Shown piece by piece: positions 1-11,267 of a stretch of 64,000 nucleotides of DNA. The notes beneath the pieces were generated by a model. That model saw only the letters and a list, made by a program, of their open reading frames with translations, searched no databases and was not told the DNA's origin. Every line of letters begins with the position of its first letter. The stretch's first letter is position 1. Source of the stretch: Hysterangium stoloniferum (taxonomy: Eukaryota; Basidiomycota; Agaricomycetes; Hysterangiales; Hysterangiaceae); contig WHVD01000128.1 in the NCBI GenBank assembly GCA_015178975.1, positions 124,001-188,000 on the forward strand, given 5' to 3'. The translations under genes were made by a program, and so were the position numbers.

Positions 1-728
1 ATTAAATTTTAAATTTCATTATGGTTTTCCCCTTGACAAAACTTTAAGAAAACTTTGTCTTCTCACAAGATTTTTTCAGACAGGAAATCACAGTTTTCAC
101 TCAATTCCCTGAGGGGCAAAATTGAGTAGAAATATGTAGTTTTTAATTAATTTCTCTAGGCACATTATTACAGTTTTCATAGGATTATGTTGGGTGGAAA
201 AACCCTAACAAAATACAGGGTTTTTTAAGAGTTTTCTCATTCATAAAATCCATAAAAAATAGGCTATTTCTAACAATGTTTCCTTACAATTTCCTGATGC
301 AGATTTTTAGGATTTTCAGATACAATTTTTGGCCTCAGAAAAACCTGCTAATACCCACAATTTTCAAACAGTTTTTGTGTTCAAAAAATGCTTAGAAAAT
401 TTGGCCAAATAGCAAGATTTTCTGAAGGTTTTCCAACTCCAAAAATCTTAGGGTGCCTCCAGTGTTTACTACACAGTGCTTCACAGACTGGCCACAAGGG
501 ACATAAGATAACTGCAGGTTACAGACTTCCCTAAGTTGGATGACCCTGATGACCCCCTCCACACACTGCTGTGGTGCATCCCTGTTGGTGAACTGCAAAT
601 CTTTTTCAAGGAGATGAACTTTAAGAAATGAATTTTATTTGTACTTTATTTGTACTAAATATGACTAAAACCATAGGTTTTATATCATACAAAAGCAAAT
701 TAAAGACATGTTTGGTTTAGTTTGTCAG
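1..728. other. AT-rich intergenic, no gene seen
   Basis: No convincing coding region on either strand. The sequence is AT-rich and in-frame ORFs are short and without recognisable motifs. A short stretch near 570-640 weakly resembles sequence near 22,385-22,420, suggesting shared repeat ancestry. Confidence 0.5.
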
Positions 729-730
729 TA

Positions 731-954
731 CAGTGACTCTAAAAACCCTTTCCATACTAACCCCAAATGCAGTGTGTGAAGTGCACCACCGTACAGCATG
801 GGAATTCCGCTTAGCTTTGGTGGAGTCATACATAGTACATACCCTTGGCTACAGGATTGCTCCCTGGGTCATGTAATTTGGGCCACAGGTTGTAGAGATA
901 TGATCAATTTAAAACAGCAATACCATGGAAAGGGTTTTTTCACTTTTGAACTGA
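731..954. repeat. Left terminal inverted repeat of Tc1 element 1
   Basis: 224 bp, inverted match to 2092-2315. Starts CAGTGACTCTAAAAACCC immediately after a TA. The two arms differ by scattered substitutions only, so the element has diverged modestly since insertion. Confidence 0.92.
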
Positions 955-973
955 AAAGGGTATTTGCATATTA

Positions 974-1986
974 TCAGTACTTGGTATAACCACCTTTTGC
1001 TTTAAGCACTTCCTGAACCCTTCTAGGCATGCTTTCAATCAATTTCTGACACTCCTCAACTGGTATTCTATCCCACTCCACTTGAACCCTTTCCCACAAT
1101 TCATAGATTCCATTGGGGGAACTTTCATGCTCTGCAAGCCTTCTCTTTAGACAACCCCAGAGATGTTCAATAGGATTCAGGTCTGGAGACTGTGCAGGCC
1201 AAACCATAGTCCTGAATTCTTGCTCCTCTAGCCAGTTCTTGACCAGCCTGTATGCTTAGGGTTATCCTGCTGAAAGATGATGTCAGGAGGATTGAGACCA
1301 TAATACTCCAGGGTTTGCTGGAGCTCATCCTTCAAATTTTGAAGATAGAGGTCCCCATCCATCCTACCATCAATCTTGCTAGCAAAGCCAACTCCCTCCC
1401 AAGTCATACAGCCCCACATCATGAGAGAACCTCCTCCAAACTTCAGAGTTCTCTCTACCAGCCTATCATTAAAGCCTTCACCTGCCCTTTTCCATGCCCA
1501 TTTACATCCATCTGACCCTAGGTGATTGATTTTGGTTTCATCAGACCATATGACCTTCTTCCAGTCCTCCATAGTCCAATCCTTGTGAGCCTAGGCAAAG
1601 TCCAAGTGAGCTTTGCATTGCCTGGCAGAAAGAAGGGGGCATTTTGACTTGACCACAGCCTTGATACCAACTTTCTTCAAGTGGAGGCAGACTGTATTGG
1701 CAGAGAGGGGCTGGTTGATAATGTTGGTGAGGGCTTTGGTCACTTGGACAGCATTTTCAGCTTTGCTAGAGGTGATGAGATGATGAACATGTCAGATATT
1801 GGTAGGGGAAAGCTTTGAGGGATGACCCCCAACAGCTTTGGGAAGGAGAGAATGTTGTTTGGAGTGAAGTTTGGATATGGCAGATGGGCTAACACCAGTT
1901 CTCTTGGCAATGGCTTCACCAGAGTGGCCAGAATCAAGCAAGGAAAGGATGGTGTTTTGTTGAATAAGAGAGAGGGATCTGACCAT
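974..1986 (-). pseudogene. Tc1-type DD34E transposase, frameshifted
   Basis: The reading frame runs from 1986 to a stop at 974 in at least three pieces. The first (1986-1792) carries an N-terminal helix-turn-helix with AKRTGVSPSAISKL. The middle (1572-1228) carries the first catalytic Asp in VIWSDETKIN, the GGGSLMMWGC stretch and the second Asp in IIFQQDNPKHT. The last (1207-974) carries [16 protein letters not shown] with the catalytic Glu, then the common C-terminal end KAKGGYTKY. Relative to the sister copy at 7911-8706 (QQDNDPKHT) an Asp codon is missing next to the second catalytic Asp, and the frame is lost just after it. The pieces between 1572 and 1792 are also out of frame. No active protein can come from this copy. 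Confidence 0.9.
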
Positions 1987-2091
1987 GATGGTGGTTAGGA
2001 ATCAAGAAGTATGGGAACTTTTTTAAACTCATATTTGTTTGTGCCAACAAATAATGGCCATTATTCTATGATTTGACTGAGATCCTAGTCA

Positions 2092-2315
2092 TCAGTTCAA
2101 AAGTGAAAAAACCCTTTCCATAGTATTGCTGTTTTAAATTGATCATATCTCTACACCCTGTGGCCCAAATCACGTGACCCAGGGAGCAATCTTGTAGCCA
2201 AGGGTATGTACTATGTATGACTCCACCAAAGCTAAGTAGAATTCCCATGCTGTAAGGCAGTGTACTTCACACACCACATTTGGGATTAGTATGGAAAGGG
2301 TTTTTGGAGTCACTG
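2092..2315. repeat. Right terminal inverted repeat of Tc1 element 1
   Basis: 224 bp, ends GGAGTCACTG before a TA. The same arm in the same orientation recurs at about 5128-5357 in a truncated copy. Confidence 0.92.
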
Positions 2316-2317
2316 TA

Positions 2318-3319
2318 AATATCACATCTGGTTTCAATTGTGAGTATGTAATTTTGGTGTCATAGAATTACCACACTGACCATCTGACTTCTGGAATTAT
2401 ACACTTCTCCAGCTCACCCATTATTAAAAATAGTATGAGTTGACTTATTGTAATACACAATTTACAAGTGGGTAATAGACTTGTAATAATAGTACTTGTT
2501 TGTCAATCAATGTGTCAGTTAGTGAATCTGTAAGGTATCCGGCTATTTACTCTCTCAAATAATTAACAAGCGTTGACACGGCAAGGGATTCAAGAAATAA
2601 ACAAATAAAGGTCCAGTAATTTAAATACTGATAGATTAATTAGCTGCGCTATTAAGCTTAAACAACTAAAGTCAATATTTGTTTGGTCTCTTGACAAATT
2701 CAGATGAACTTGTAGTGACGTGCTCTACGAAAGTTAAGTTCTCTTTGAGAATAAAGGTTCGGGAGCTGAATGTATGCGCAATAAGTTGGCGGAAACTTGT
2801 CGTAAGCCTTCGCTTTCTTGTAGCCTTTTAGTTTACTATTTATAAAGATTTAACAAGCTGTTAAATAATTTATAAATAGAGAGATTGTCCGAGAGTCGAA
2901 TATCCAAGCGTTTGTTTAAAGATCGATTAACTGTGCTGTTAAAATGGGCTCTTGAATAACCTAAACGGGCAGGGATTTCAGTAATGAGAATTTAGATTTA
3001 CTTAAGTGATTAGTAAGCCTAAAGGTTTTCCGGGAAGCTGAGGGAACTTAGATGAATTAGCTAAGTTCAAGAGTTGCTGAGAAAGAGTTCAAAATGCTGC
3101 AAGTGTAGGTGCTTGCAGTTAGTAAATCAGACTAAGGCTATTTTTGTCCTTAGGATGATTAGATAAGCTTATGAGCTGGTGCTGTTGATAGTAGTAAAGT
3201 AGTTGTTATTTATTCAGTGATTTAGGCCTCCTTTTATACATGTAGAGATTTTTTCTTAATAATAGCTAAATAACTAATTAGGAAATTATTGGAAGCTTCT
3301 AAAAGTTTCTATAATTCCG
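2318..3319. other. AT-rich intergenic, no gene seen
   Basis: About 1 kb between the first Tc1 element and the GC-rich island. No open frame with recognisable protein was found. It may be old retrotransposon sequence, but nothing in it proves this. Confidence 0.4.
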
Positions 3320-3640
3320 CTATGATGTCATAGCTATCACCCGACTCGAAGATCCGAACCGAAGATCCGAACCGGTCGAGTCAGAGAATAAACCCGAGAT
3401 GGCCGAGGGTGGAAGCAAAATAAGCCGTGGCGCCGAAACGGAAATAAACGCGGCCGGGCGGCTGCGAAAACTACTCGCGATGATTTGTAAACACGTCGTG
3501 ACGTCGTCGTCACGTGATGTCACGTGATCGCGCGATAATAATGCGCATATATGTACTAATATAATATAATAAAAACCCGGTCTCTCGAAATCAGATAACC
3601 CGGCTTTATTATACTTATATTTCGACCGCTCTAGGCTTCG
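3320..3640. other. GC-rich island with CACGTGA motifs in AT-rich surroundings
   Basis: The composition switches sharply to GC-rich, with many CG dinucleotides, between about 3340 and 3540, then back to AT. It contains two CACGTGA sites (about 3511-3530), overlapping palindromes around GATCGCGCGAT, a downstream AT run with AATATAATAAAA, and a TGATGTCA-type motif near both 3323 and 3650. This could be a promoter-bearing solo LTR remnant. No protein is encoded that I recognise. Confidence 0.35.
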
Positions 3641-4261
3641 ATTACATAATATGATGTCATTCGAAGCTTTGAGTATTCGAAGTTAAAAGGAAAATAGCCT
3701 AATTCTTGAATTAATAAATAAAATAAAATAGAATAAAATAAATTGAAATAAATTCTGGAAAATTAAGGGAAAATTCGTGAATATATACTAGATACATCAC
3801 AGAATCACCTTCTGACATGATAGGTAGGATGCTAGTTTAGGTGTACACAGGTTCTGGCATGCATTAAACTCAGAAAACATGGTCCACAATTAGCATCCTC
3901 CTATGAAAAAGTGAAGAAATGGGTGAACTGCCCCTAGGAAAAGGGTGGTTTCATCACCAATTCCAACAGCCATATGTGGAGGTTTCAAGGGGAAGAATGT
4001 GTCCAGCATAGTCATTTCTCTGCCCCAGCTGGGGTTCAGCTGGACATCCTCATCTTCATTGTAGATTCCACCACCTTTGCAATTGCTTATCTAACCTGAG
4101 CTAACATACCTTTTTCACTACTCTTATGCATAAGACCAAAATAGTTCTCAAGATACCCTACTGTCCACTATGTTTCAAATAAAATAGGATATGTTTGTCC
4201 ATTTGTATTCACCAATTGAGACTTCCTATTGTCACCCTTACTTGTCTTTTTGATGTTGATG

Positions 4262-4485
4262 AAAAATGCTATTAAGCCTTGACTGCCAGCAAGGCCTGCC
4301 TTGTCGATCCCCTTACAACTAACACAACACAGAGAGACTCTCCACTAGCACCACTCCCTTCTGACATCAATACTACTGGTACTGACTCTTCATTACTGTC
4401 TCCAACTCCACAGGTGCCACCCCAATTGGAATAGCCAACATATCATGTGGAGGAGATTGTAGTGATGTCAGAACCCAATAGAAAC
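4262..4485 (+). pseudogene. Possible Gypsy integrase C-terminus / chromodomain remnant
   Basis: One frame reads a Pro/Thr/Ser-rich linker followed by QVPPQLE, a stop codon, then PTYHVEEIV. In Gypsy elements with a chromodomain the integrase C-terminus has a Pro-rich linker and then a Val-Glu-Glu-Ile motif, which this resembles. The frame is interrupted and short, so it is at best a fossil. The rest of 3,660-4,960 shows no other gene. Confidence 0.3.
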
Positions 4486-4961
4486 TCTCAATATTAGTCC
4501 TGACTCAGATCTTAACTCACACCCCTCACATAACTTTGTTACCTTTCATCATATCAGCAAGTCAAGTCCAGCTCCAATCCAGAACCTGATTGAGATTTGA
4601 ACCATTGTTTGGCTTCATGATGAAATCTCAGATACACCTTCAAAACCCATGATCTGCATTCCTAATCCATCTTATTGTTCTTGTTGTTCATTTACTTCAG
4701 ACATGTCCCTCATTGTATTTCTTTCCTATCTTGTTGTATGTGTGGATTGGTAATACAATAACTCCTATACATATATAACTTAGTTCTGTATTTATAAATT
4801 ATTCTAAATATCAACTCAAAATACCATCTGGCCCACAAGACCCTAGGACAGTTTGGCATTGATACAAGCTATGAAGTACAATGTGATTCTGACTAGTGGC
4901 CCCACATACACTGTGATCTCAAAAATACCTACATCCCATCCTTTACAGAGTGCCACAACAA

Positions 4962-5357
4962 GTTTTGTTGAGTAAGAGAGAGGGATCTGACCATGATGGT
5001 GGTTAGGAATCAAGAAGTGTGGAAGTGTGGGAACTATTTTAAACTCAGACATACTATTTACATGACATGTATATATTTGTTGTACTAACAAATAATGGCC
5101 ATTATTCTATGATTTGACTGAGATCCTAGTCATCAGTTCAAAAGTGAAAAAAACCCTTCCCATGGTATTGCTGTTTTAAATTGATCATATCCCTACACCC
5201 TGTGGCCCAAATCACGTGACCCAGGGAGCAATCCTGTAGCCAAGGGTATGTACTATGTATGACTCCACCAAAGCTAAGCAGAATTCCCACACTGTAAGGT
5301 GGTGCACTTCACACACTACATTTGGGGTTAGCATGGAAAGGGTTTTTGGAGTCACTG
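4962..5357 (-). mobile_element. Truncated Tc1 element (5' part of transposase plus one TIR)
   Basis: This stretch matches 1953-2315 of the first element: the start of the transposase (GTTTTGTTGA then GAGAGGGATCTGACCATGAT), the leader and the whole terminal repeat ending GGAGTCACTG before TA (5358-5359). The other two thirds of the element are absent. A small insertion near 5030-5080 distinguishes it from the complete copy. Confidence 0.9.
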
Positions 5358-5810
5358 TATGTTAAGTTCTGGATCTCTGGGCAGAATTTCCAGTGGATAT
5401 TCTAGACACTTCCTGGAACATGTCCATGGAGTTCTGGAGAATTAGTCTGAGAGTTTCTGGGGATTAGTCTGGGGAGTATCAGAATATTACCAGAGTATGG
5501 GATGGACTTGGCTTCAGCTTATGTGCTGCGCCCTTGTGCACTCACTTTGGTGTCCATATTTCAGAGAACAGATACAGTGACTTACAAAATGTATCCAATG
5601 TGTTGCAGTTTCAGCTTGTACATATGTATAGCTTATACCCCAGTAGATAAAACCATACAAATCACCAAAATATTTGCCAACATGCTCTATCATGCATAGT
5701 CCAAGGCACCATAATGTCATTATGTAATATCCATATATGATAACAATATAAATATTGTAATAGAGAGGGGTCATTGGATACCTTTTGTCACTGACAGGCT
5801 TTTGCATGAA

Positions 5811-7907
5811 AATCATATGACAATGTTGTTGTTTGCACTTGCTTATATTGTTCAACATATCATGTGATCATGCTGTACTAAAGTATAAGTAGAAGGGCTC
5901 TCACAGCTAAGATTCTTTCTGTGAGATGAAATACTAGATACGAGAATATGAACTCAGTATTTGCACGCAGTATGCCAAATAGCTAATTGATTACCTAGAT
6001 ACGAGAATATGAACTAGGTAATGAAAGTAAGTAACAGACTAGATAAAGGTAATGATAACTATCTCACCTCAGTATTTGCACGCAGTATGCCAAATCTCTA
6101 TAATTCTAAAATTACAGAAATTATGAAATCATTTGCCAAAAAAGTTTATCTTTGTATAATAAATATTCGAAAATCACCTGACATAAGTAAAAGAAAAGCT
6201 AAAGGTAAAAAAAGAAATAATTTTAAATAATTTTCAAAGACTTAAGTTGATAATATAAGGAGAATGTGGCATACATTTTATATTTTGTTCCAAATATGTT
6301 TAAAAATTAATGTAGGAGGATGGTCACACTTTATTGAATATACAAAATTTTACTGAATAATCCTCATATTTTCCAAGTGAGACTATTCCTTCTGGCCATG
6401 ACAACTTATTCTATGAGTTTATATTTAATTACCTGAAATTTCATCTTTAAAATATCCATGCCCTTTTAAAATATGCACAAATGACATAGTTACACAAAAT
6501 TATTTGGGTTAACCTAGATTATTTGGGTAAACAAGATTATTTGGGTTAAACAAGATTATTTGGGTTATGATCTAATCTTTGGGTTATGATTTAATCTTTG
6601 GGTTATGATGTATTCTCTTGTATACAAGCAAACTTTCAAATATATTTCATATAATTTAAATTTAGTTGGTTTAGAGAGTTAACCAGAACTATCTGGGGTA
6701 CCAATCCCCATTGTGCAATTTATTCCAAAAGAATAATCTACAGATGATTGTTTGACTAAATTTTGTCAGATATAGGATAAATATTAATATTTTTGCATTC
6801 TTCAGAGTGATACCTAATCAACTGAATTTGATTAAATATTAATTTTACAACAAACAATATAAATATATATACTTTAGTGGATAAATAATTTTTAAAGTTT
6901 TGGGTTATCCTCCAATAGACAATAGAGGATAATCTGGGGGACACTAATCTGGGGAATATAAAGTGTGAATGACTTGTCCCCTTACAGTTCCCACCTTTCT
7001 AAGTCTTCTGGTGGTCATCCTTCCAAACTCTCTACAGCTGTTAAGTTGCGTATGGAGCTTATCAGAGGGTTTCTGGAGAAACCCGTGGGAAAGCTGGTAG
7101 GACTTGGCTTCAGCTTATAGGCTGCACCCTCATGAGATCGTGTCATCCAATTTCAGATGGGCGGATGGGAATCCCAGGGAGTCTGGGAGTAGTTGATGGG
7201 TTGAGAGGTCAGAGGGTCAACTGTGGGAATTCCGCAGAGGTTGAAAGGTCAGATGGTGATGAATCAGAGGTCAAGTGATAAATGGGTTGGAGCCCATGGG
7301 CTCCGATGAGGTAAATAGCAGTGTGTTTCAAAGAGGAGATTAAAGTGGAAAATATACTGAGATTACTGGGGAGAATCTAAGCTGATTTTCTGACTGGATT
7401 GTATGTACAACATCTGCCAGACTATATACATAGACTGTGGAATGTTTAACATACCAAATCCAGTAATAATGAAATCTGAACTAGTAAACATGAAATGGGA
7501 TAAATAAACACCAAGTTTGGTGTTAGGAATGGAATGGAGTGGAGCAGACTCCAAATTGTAACAGGTTGTTAGACCATAACGGGAATGGGCCAGAAATGGA
7601 GTCTGAATCGTGACAGGTCATTTGACCATAACAGGAACAGGGCTCAGTTAGAGAGCTGTCAGGTATTCTGAGAGGAGTCTGGTGACTGGTACATGGGACA
7701 GGTCAGAGATAGACAGGTGCAGGTTCCAGTGGGCAGTGACTGATACATGAAGTGACGAAGGTCGAGCATGGACAGGTCTGATGACTGGAGTCTGGCAAGT
7801 ATTCTGGTAACTGATAACTGGTGTGTGCAGGGTGCAGGTGCATATAAGTTAGTACCCAGAGTCCGGCGGGTTTTCTGGTCATAACAACAGCCAATATTCA
7901 TTTTGCA
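5811..7907. other. Foreign insert inside Tc1 element 2
   Basis: No coding region is recognised. It contains a duplicated 26-bp phrase (CAGTATTTGCACGCAGTATG at about 5957 and 6070), a run of short repeats at 6,500-6,610 built on TTTGGGTTA, and a stretch at 7,090-7,170 (GGACTTGGCTTCAGCTTAT) that also occurs at 5,508-5,540, just outside the element. The shared phrase suggests LTR-type debris from one family inserted both beside and within the Tc1 copy. Confidence 0.5.
6500..6612. repeat. Short tandem repeat built on TTTGGGTTA
   Basis: Roughly six imperfect units of about 20 bp, with a shift from GATTATTTGGGTTAAACAA to ATCTAATCTTTGGGTTATG part-way. It is not the TTAGGG telomere repeat, despite the shared GGGTTA. 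Confidence 0.7.
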
Positions 7908-7910
7908 CAA

Positions 7911-8706
7911 CATCTTATCAGCTCTAGGAAGGCTGATACAGCTGTAGATGCAACAAAGGCACTTTGCACTATCACCAACCAGTCACTCAATCCTCAAACA
8001 GTATGTTGTGGACTCAAGGCAGCTGGGATGAAGCCTGTGGTAAAGAAGAAAAGGCTTCTTCTTTCTAAGAAGCATAGGAAGGAGAGGATGGACTTTGCTT
8101 TGGCACATCAGGATTGGACTGTAGAGGACTGGAAGAAGGTGGTGTGGTCTGATGAGACAAAAATCAATAGGCTGGGGTCAGATGGTAGGAAGTGGGTGTG
8201 GAAAAGGCAGGGGAGGACTTGAGTGACAGGCTGGTTGAGGGAACCCTGAAGTTTGGTGGTGGATCTTTGATGATATGGGGGTGCATGCTGTGGGGAGGGG
8301 TTGGTTATATATGCAAGATTGATGGAAGGATGGATGGGGATCTCTACATACAGATTCTGGAGGATGACCTGCAAGCCAGCCTCAGGGATTATGGTAAATC
8401 TGCAGATGATGTCATCTTCCAGCAGGATAATGACCCCAAGCATACCTGCAAGAAGGCCCAGAATTGGTTCCAAGAAAATGGTTTCAAGGTTCTCTCATGG
8501 CCAGCACAGTCTCCTGACCTGAATCCCATTGAACACTTATGGAATCACCTGAAGAGGAAGTTGGCAGGGTATGAGAATGCACCCCAGGGATGGAAGAGCT
8601 TTGGGAGAGGGTGGTGGAGGAATGGTACAAGATTGATGCAAAGGTGTGCCAGGATTTGATTCAAAGTAATGTATTAAAGGCAAAGGGTGGCTATACCAAG
8701 TACTAA
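7911..8706 (+). pseudogene. Tc1-type DD34E transposase, N-terminus lost and frameshifted
   Basis: Homology to the transposase of element 1 begins abruptly at about 7908, without the N-terminal helix-turn-helix. The first frame carries VVWSDETKIN. The frame shifts near 8205 into [22 protein letters not shown] (second catalytic Asp) and [12 protein letters not shown] (catalytic Glu). It shifts again near 8590, and the true C-terminus, ending KAKGGYTKY with a stop at 8704-8706, lies in the third frame. All three catalytic residues are still spelled out, so the lesions are fairly recent, but no functional protein is possible. Confidence 0.9.
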
Positions 8707-8947
8707 ATATAAGTAATTTCCTGCCAAAAGCCTGTCAGTGACAAAAGGTATCCAATGACCCCTCTCTATTAAAATATTGATATTGTTACTATATATGGAT
8801 ATTACATAATGACATTATGGTGTTCTGGGCTATACATGATAGAGCATTTTGGAAAATATTTTGGTGATTTTTATGATTTTATATACTGGGGTATAAGCTA
8901 TACAAGTTGAAACTGCAAAACATTGGATATGTTTGTAAGCCACTGTA

Positions 8948-9735
8948 TATGCTGGAGTGTTTATGGATACTCGGAGTTCCAGAGAGTTCCAGATATCAAG
9001 TGTACAGAAAGACAGGAGGGATAAGAAACTAAGTTGAGATTAAAACTAAGGAGTAAGTACATGACTATGGAAAACTATATAGATGTTACAATAATTGTAC
9101 TACAAGTCTGGGAGTATAATAAGACCAATTTGGAACTGTTTCAAAACTAAGCATATAATAATGAGTCAGATAAATGAGGAAACAAGGATGGGCACTGATC
9201 AGGGAATAAGGGCAAGAACAATAAACAAACAAATGAACATCTGTCAACCAGTCAGTTACTACATGTGGAACAAAGGATAGGAGTCAGAGTATCCACAGAT
9301 ATCTGATACTACCCAGAAATGGATCCTAACACTATAATAATTAGGTGAGCATATTTTTGGAGAAAGCAATGGCTTCTGGGTAAGTCAGAAGATTGGCATA
9401 GAGAAGGTTAAAAAGGATGATCTGGTGAAGGTTGGGCCATAGACTAAAGTATCTAGAACAAACACTGGGATTCTGATTGGAAGCCGGGGCTGGGAAATGG
9501 ATAGGGACATGTGGAGAGACATCAACTGTCAAAGGGCAGAGTTTGATGGGTTCCAGGTCATAACAGAAGGTGTCTAGTCAAGGACAGAATACCAGAATGG
9601 GATTTGAGTTGAAGGGTACTTGAGGGATGAGGGTCAGGTTCCAGTGGATTCTGGATCTTGATATTAGTCCAGAAGATGGTTTGGAACCTGATACGATTCC
9701 AGGAAATACTCCATGGAGTTTCCAGGAATGGATCT
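8948..9735. other. Transposon debris, no gene seen
   Basis: No long frame. The end of the stretch (9,640-9,735) loosely resembles 5,366-5,470 (ATCTC/ATCTTG, CCAGTGGAT, CCATGGAGTT), pointing to a shared LTR-like family. Confidence 0.4.
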
Positions 9736-9835
9736 TCACAGATTACTAAGCTACTGTACAAAACTACATAGCCTAGCACAAAATATATTGGTGACCCACA
9801 ACATCATGGTGAGATTATTATTGAACAACCAAAAT
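9736..9835. repeat. Direct repeat copy 1, LTR-end-like with TTGGTGACCC
   Basis: About 100 bp that recurs at 10,716-10,822 in the same orientation: GATTACTAAGCTACTGTACA through TATATTGGTGACCCACAA to AAAATTTCAA. A TTGGTGACCC-type sequence directly after an LTR is typical of primer-binding regions, so these may be two LTR 3' ends plus leader sequence. No gag or pol frame follows either copy. Confidence 0.6.
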
Positions 9836-10424
9836 TTCAATACACTCCTTTAATCGAAACATTGATGACACTCCTTGAAATTTAGCAACTCCCAATCTGA
9901 ACCAATAGCAAGCCTCCCAGGCCAAGCTCCCTCACTGCAACTCCTGTTCCCAATCAATCCCAAGATCCTTTATGAGGAGTGTGATGACAGATTGTGATAT
10001 CTAAACAGCAATCTGGACAAAAATGACCTGGCTCAGTATTCTGCACAGTCCTTTATGCCAACAGTGAAAGTTGATTATTTATGAGTGGTGGTATGTGAAA
10101 AATGAAATCTGTACAACAAGCAATGGCATGCAAAATGTCAATTTTGCAACTCAGGAATGATAAAAGCGGCTTCAAACTGAGTGATGCCTTACAGGCATGA
10201 GGACTTACATGAACCACCTTCAAGGTCCAGAACCCAAGTCCTCAATTCAGTTAGATAAGCAAGGTGATGTTGATGTGGAATTATGAATAATGAAAATGGA
10301 AAATGTGGCTAAAGAAAGCCTAGTGCCAAACAACAAGTCAGTGTACTCTCAGTGTTCAAAATACACCAAACAGATATGTACTGTGGAGCCCTTCCCACAA
10401 GAATCAATGAACTGCAGAGTTGGA

Positions 10425-10575
10425 TGTACCATCCCAGAGCCCTTCCTGTGCAAGTACTGCAGCTTCTGAGCCCTTTAATATGGCCACCTACTCCTGCAAG
10501 TTCACTGTATCACCCTGGAGCCCTTCCTGTGCAAATACTGCAGCTTATATGCCCTTCTATATGGCTTCCTAAAAA
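10425..10575. repeat. Tandem duplication of about 80 bp
   Basis: Two adjacent copies sharing GAGCCCTTCCTGTGCAA, then a TACTGCAGCTT segment, then CCCTT with TATGGC. It is non-coding as far as can be seen. Confidence 0.65.
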
Positions 10576-10715
10576 GATACAACAAGTAAATACTTGAAGG
10601 AACAAGAATGCATGGTGATGAATCTGATTGATAAGTCTGTGGGGCCCATAACCTTCGATGCAAAGGGGGGGTATACTGTACATTGGTACACTGTGAACAT
10701 GAGCAAAAAGCATAG

Positions 10716-10822
10716 GGATTACTAAGCTACTGTACAAAACTACATAGCCTAGCACAAAATATATTGGTGACCCACAAGTGTCATCATGGTGAGATTATTA
10801 CTGAATGGTCAAAATTTCAACA
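10716..10822. repeat. Direct repeat copy 2, LTR-end-like with TTGGTGACCC
   Basis: Matches 9,736-9,835 apart from a small insertion after GACCCACAA and scattered changes. The roughly 880 bp between the copies (9,836-10,715) has no recognisable protein. Confidence 0.6.
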
Positions 10823-10892
10823 TCAGTATCATGTATGTGAAGCAGAACTGCAATTGTACTCACAAGGTTCTGTTAAAAGTGTAGGGGATGAA

Positions 10893-10964
10893 TGGCCAGA
10901 CTGGGAATTGAACCCAGGGCTTCTGCATGTGTAGCAGGGGTGTTAACCATTACACCACCTGACC
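10893..10964 (-). tRNA. tRNA-Val(CAC)-like sequence, probably degenerate
   Basis: The minus strand folds as a 72-nt cloverleaf: acceptor GGTCAGG pairs with TCTGGCC plus discriminator A, the D stem is GTGT/ACAC, and the T arm TGGGTTCAATTCCCA is perfect. The anticodon stem CCTGC/GCAGA has one mismatch. The loop TACACAT would place CAC (valine) as anticodon, but position 33 is A rather than the nearly universal U. With the mismatch and its location in transposon debris, this looks like a decayed tRNA or a tRNA-derived SINE head rather than a working gene. Confidence 0.55.
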
Positions 10965-11267
10965 CTGGGAAACACTGCTAGCATTACTCAATCTAACAAG
11001 GTCTTGCTGAGCATCGTTTCATACAACATCAGAGTCCAGCAATATCCATATCTCAAATTGTGGGACATGAGGATAAGGCAGCAATGGCAATATACATCCA
11101 GCATCATCACTAACAATGATAATTACCAAACCTTTTGCATCTAGGACAATGGTTCATTGCCCAGTTTCTCTGGAGGAGTCACATGACTCAGCAGGGTGGA
11201 ACAACCTTTTGTCCTTTGCTTTGCCCAGTATTAATAGCTATATTAGAGTAGTATATGTATATTCACT

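Larger units (their letters stand above)
731..2315 (-). mobile_element. Tc1/mariner DNA transposon, complete ends, dead transposase
   Basis: A 1,585-bp element bounded by 224-bp terminal inverted repeats (731-954 and 2092-2315) that begin CAGTGACTC. It is flanked by TA on both sides (729-730 and 2316-2317), the target duplication typical of the Tc1/mariner superfamily. The CAGTG end is the classic Tc1 terminus. The single transposase on the minus strand is broken, so the copy is non-autonomous, but its ends look intact. Near-identical sequence occurs at 4962-5357, and a relative with different ends at 5575-8945. Identification rests on transposase motifs, ends and TA flanks. Confidence 0.93.
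5575..8945 (+). mobile_element. Second Tc1/mariner element, interrupted by about 2 kb of other sequence
   Basis: Inverted ends starting CAGTGACTTACAAAATG (5575) and its mate (ending 8945) are flanked by TA (5573-5574 and 8946-8947). The arms are roughly 225-235 bp (5575 to about 5806, and 8721-8945). The element spans 3.37 kb, about twice the usual size, because 5,811-7,907 replaces the transposase N-terminus. The transposase is on the plus strand. This family differs from element 1 in its TIR sequence, but the transposases are clearly related. Confidence 0.85.

Noticed and set aside
6500-6612. Telomere-like repeat (GGGTTA)
   Set aside because: Units are about 20 bp, with TTTGGGTTA rather than TTAGGG, and lie inside transposon debris.
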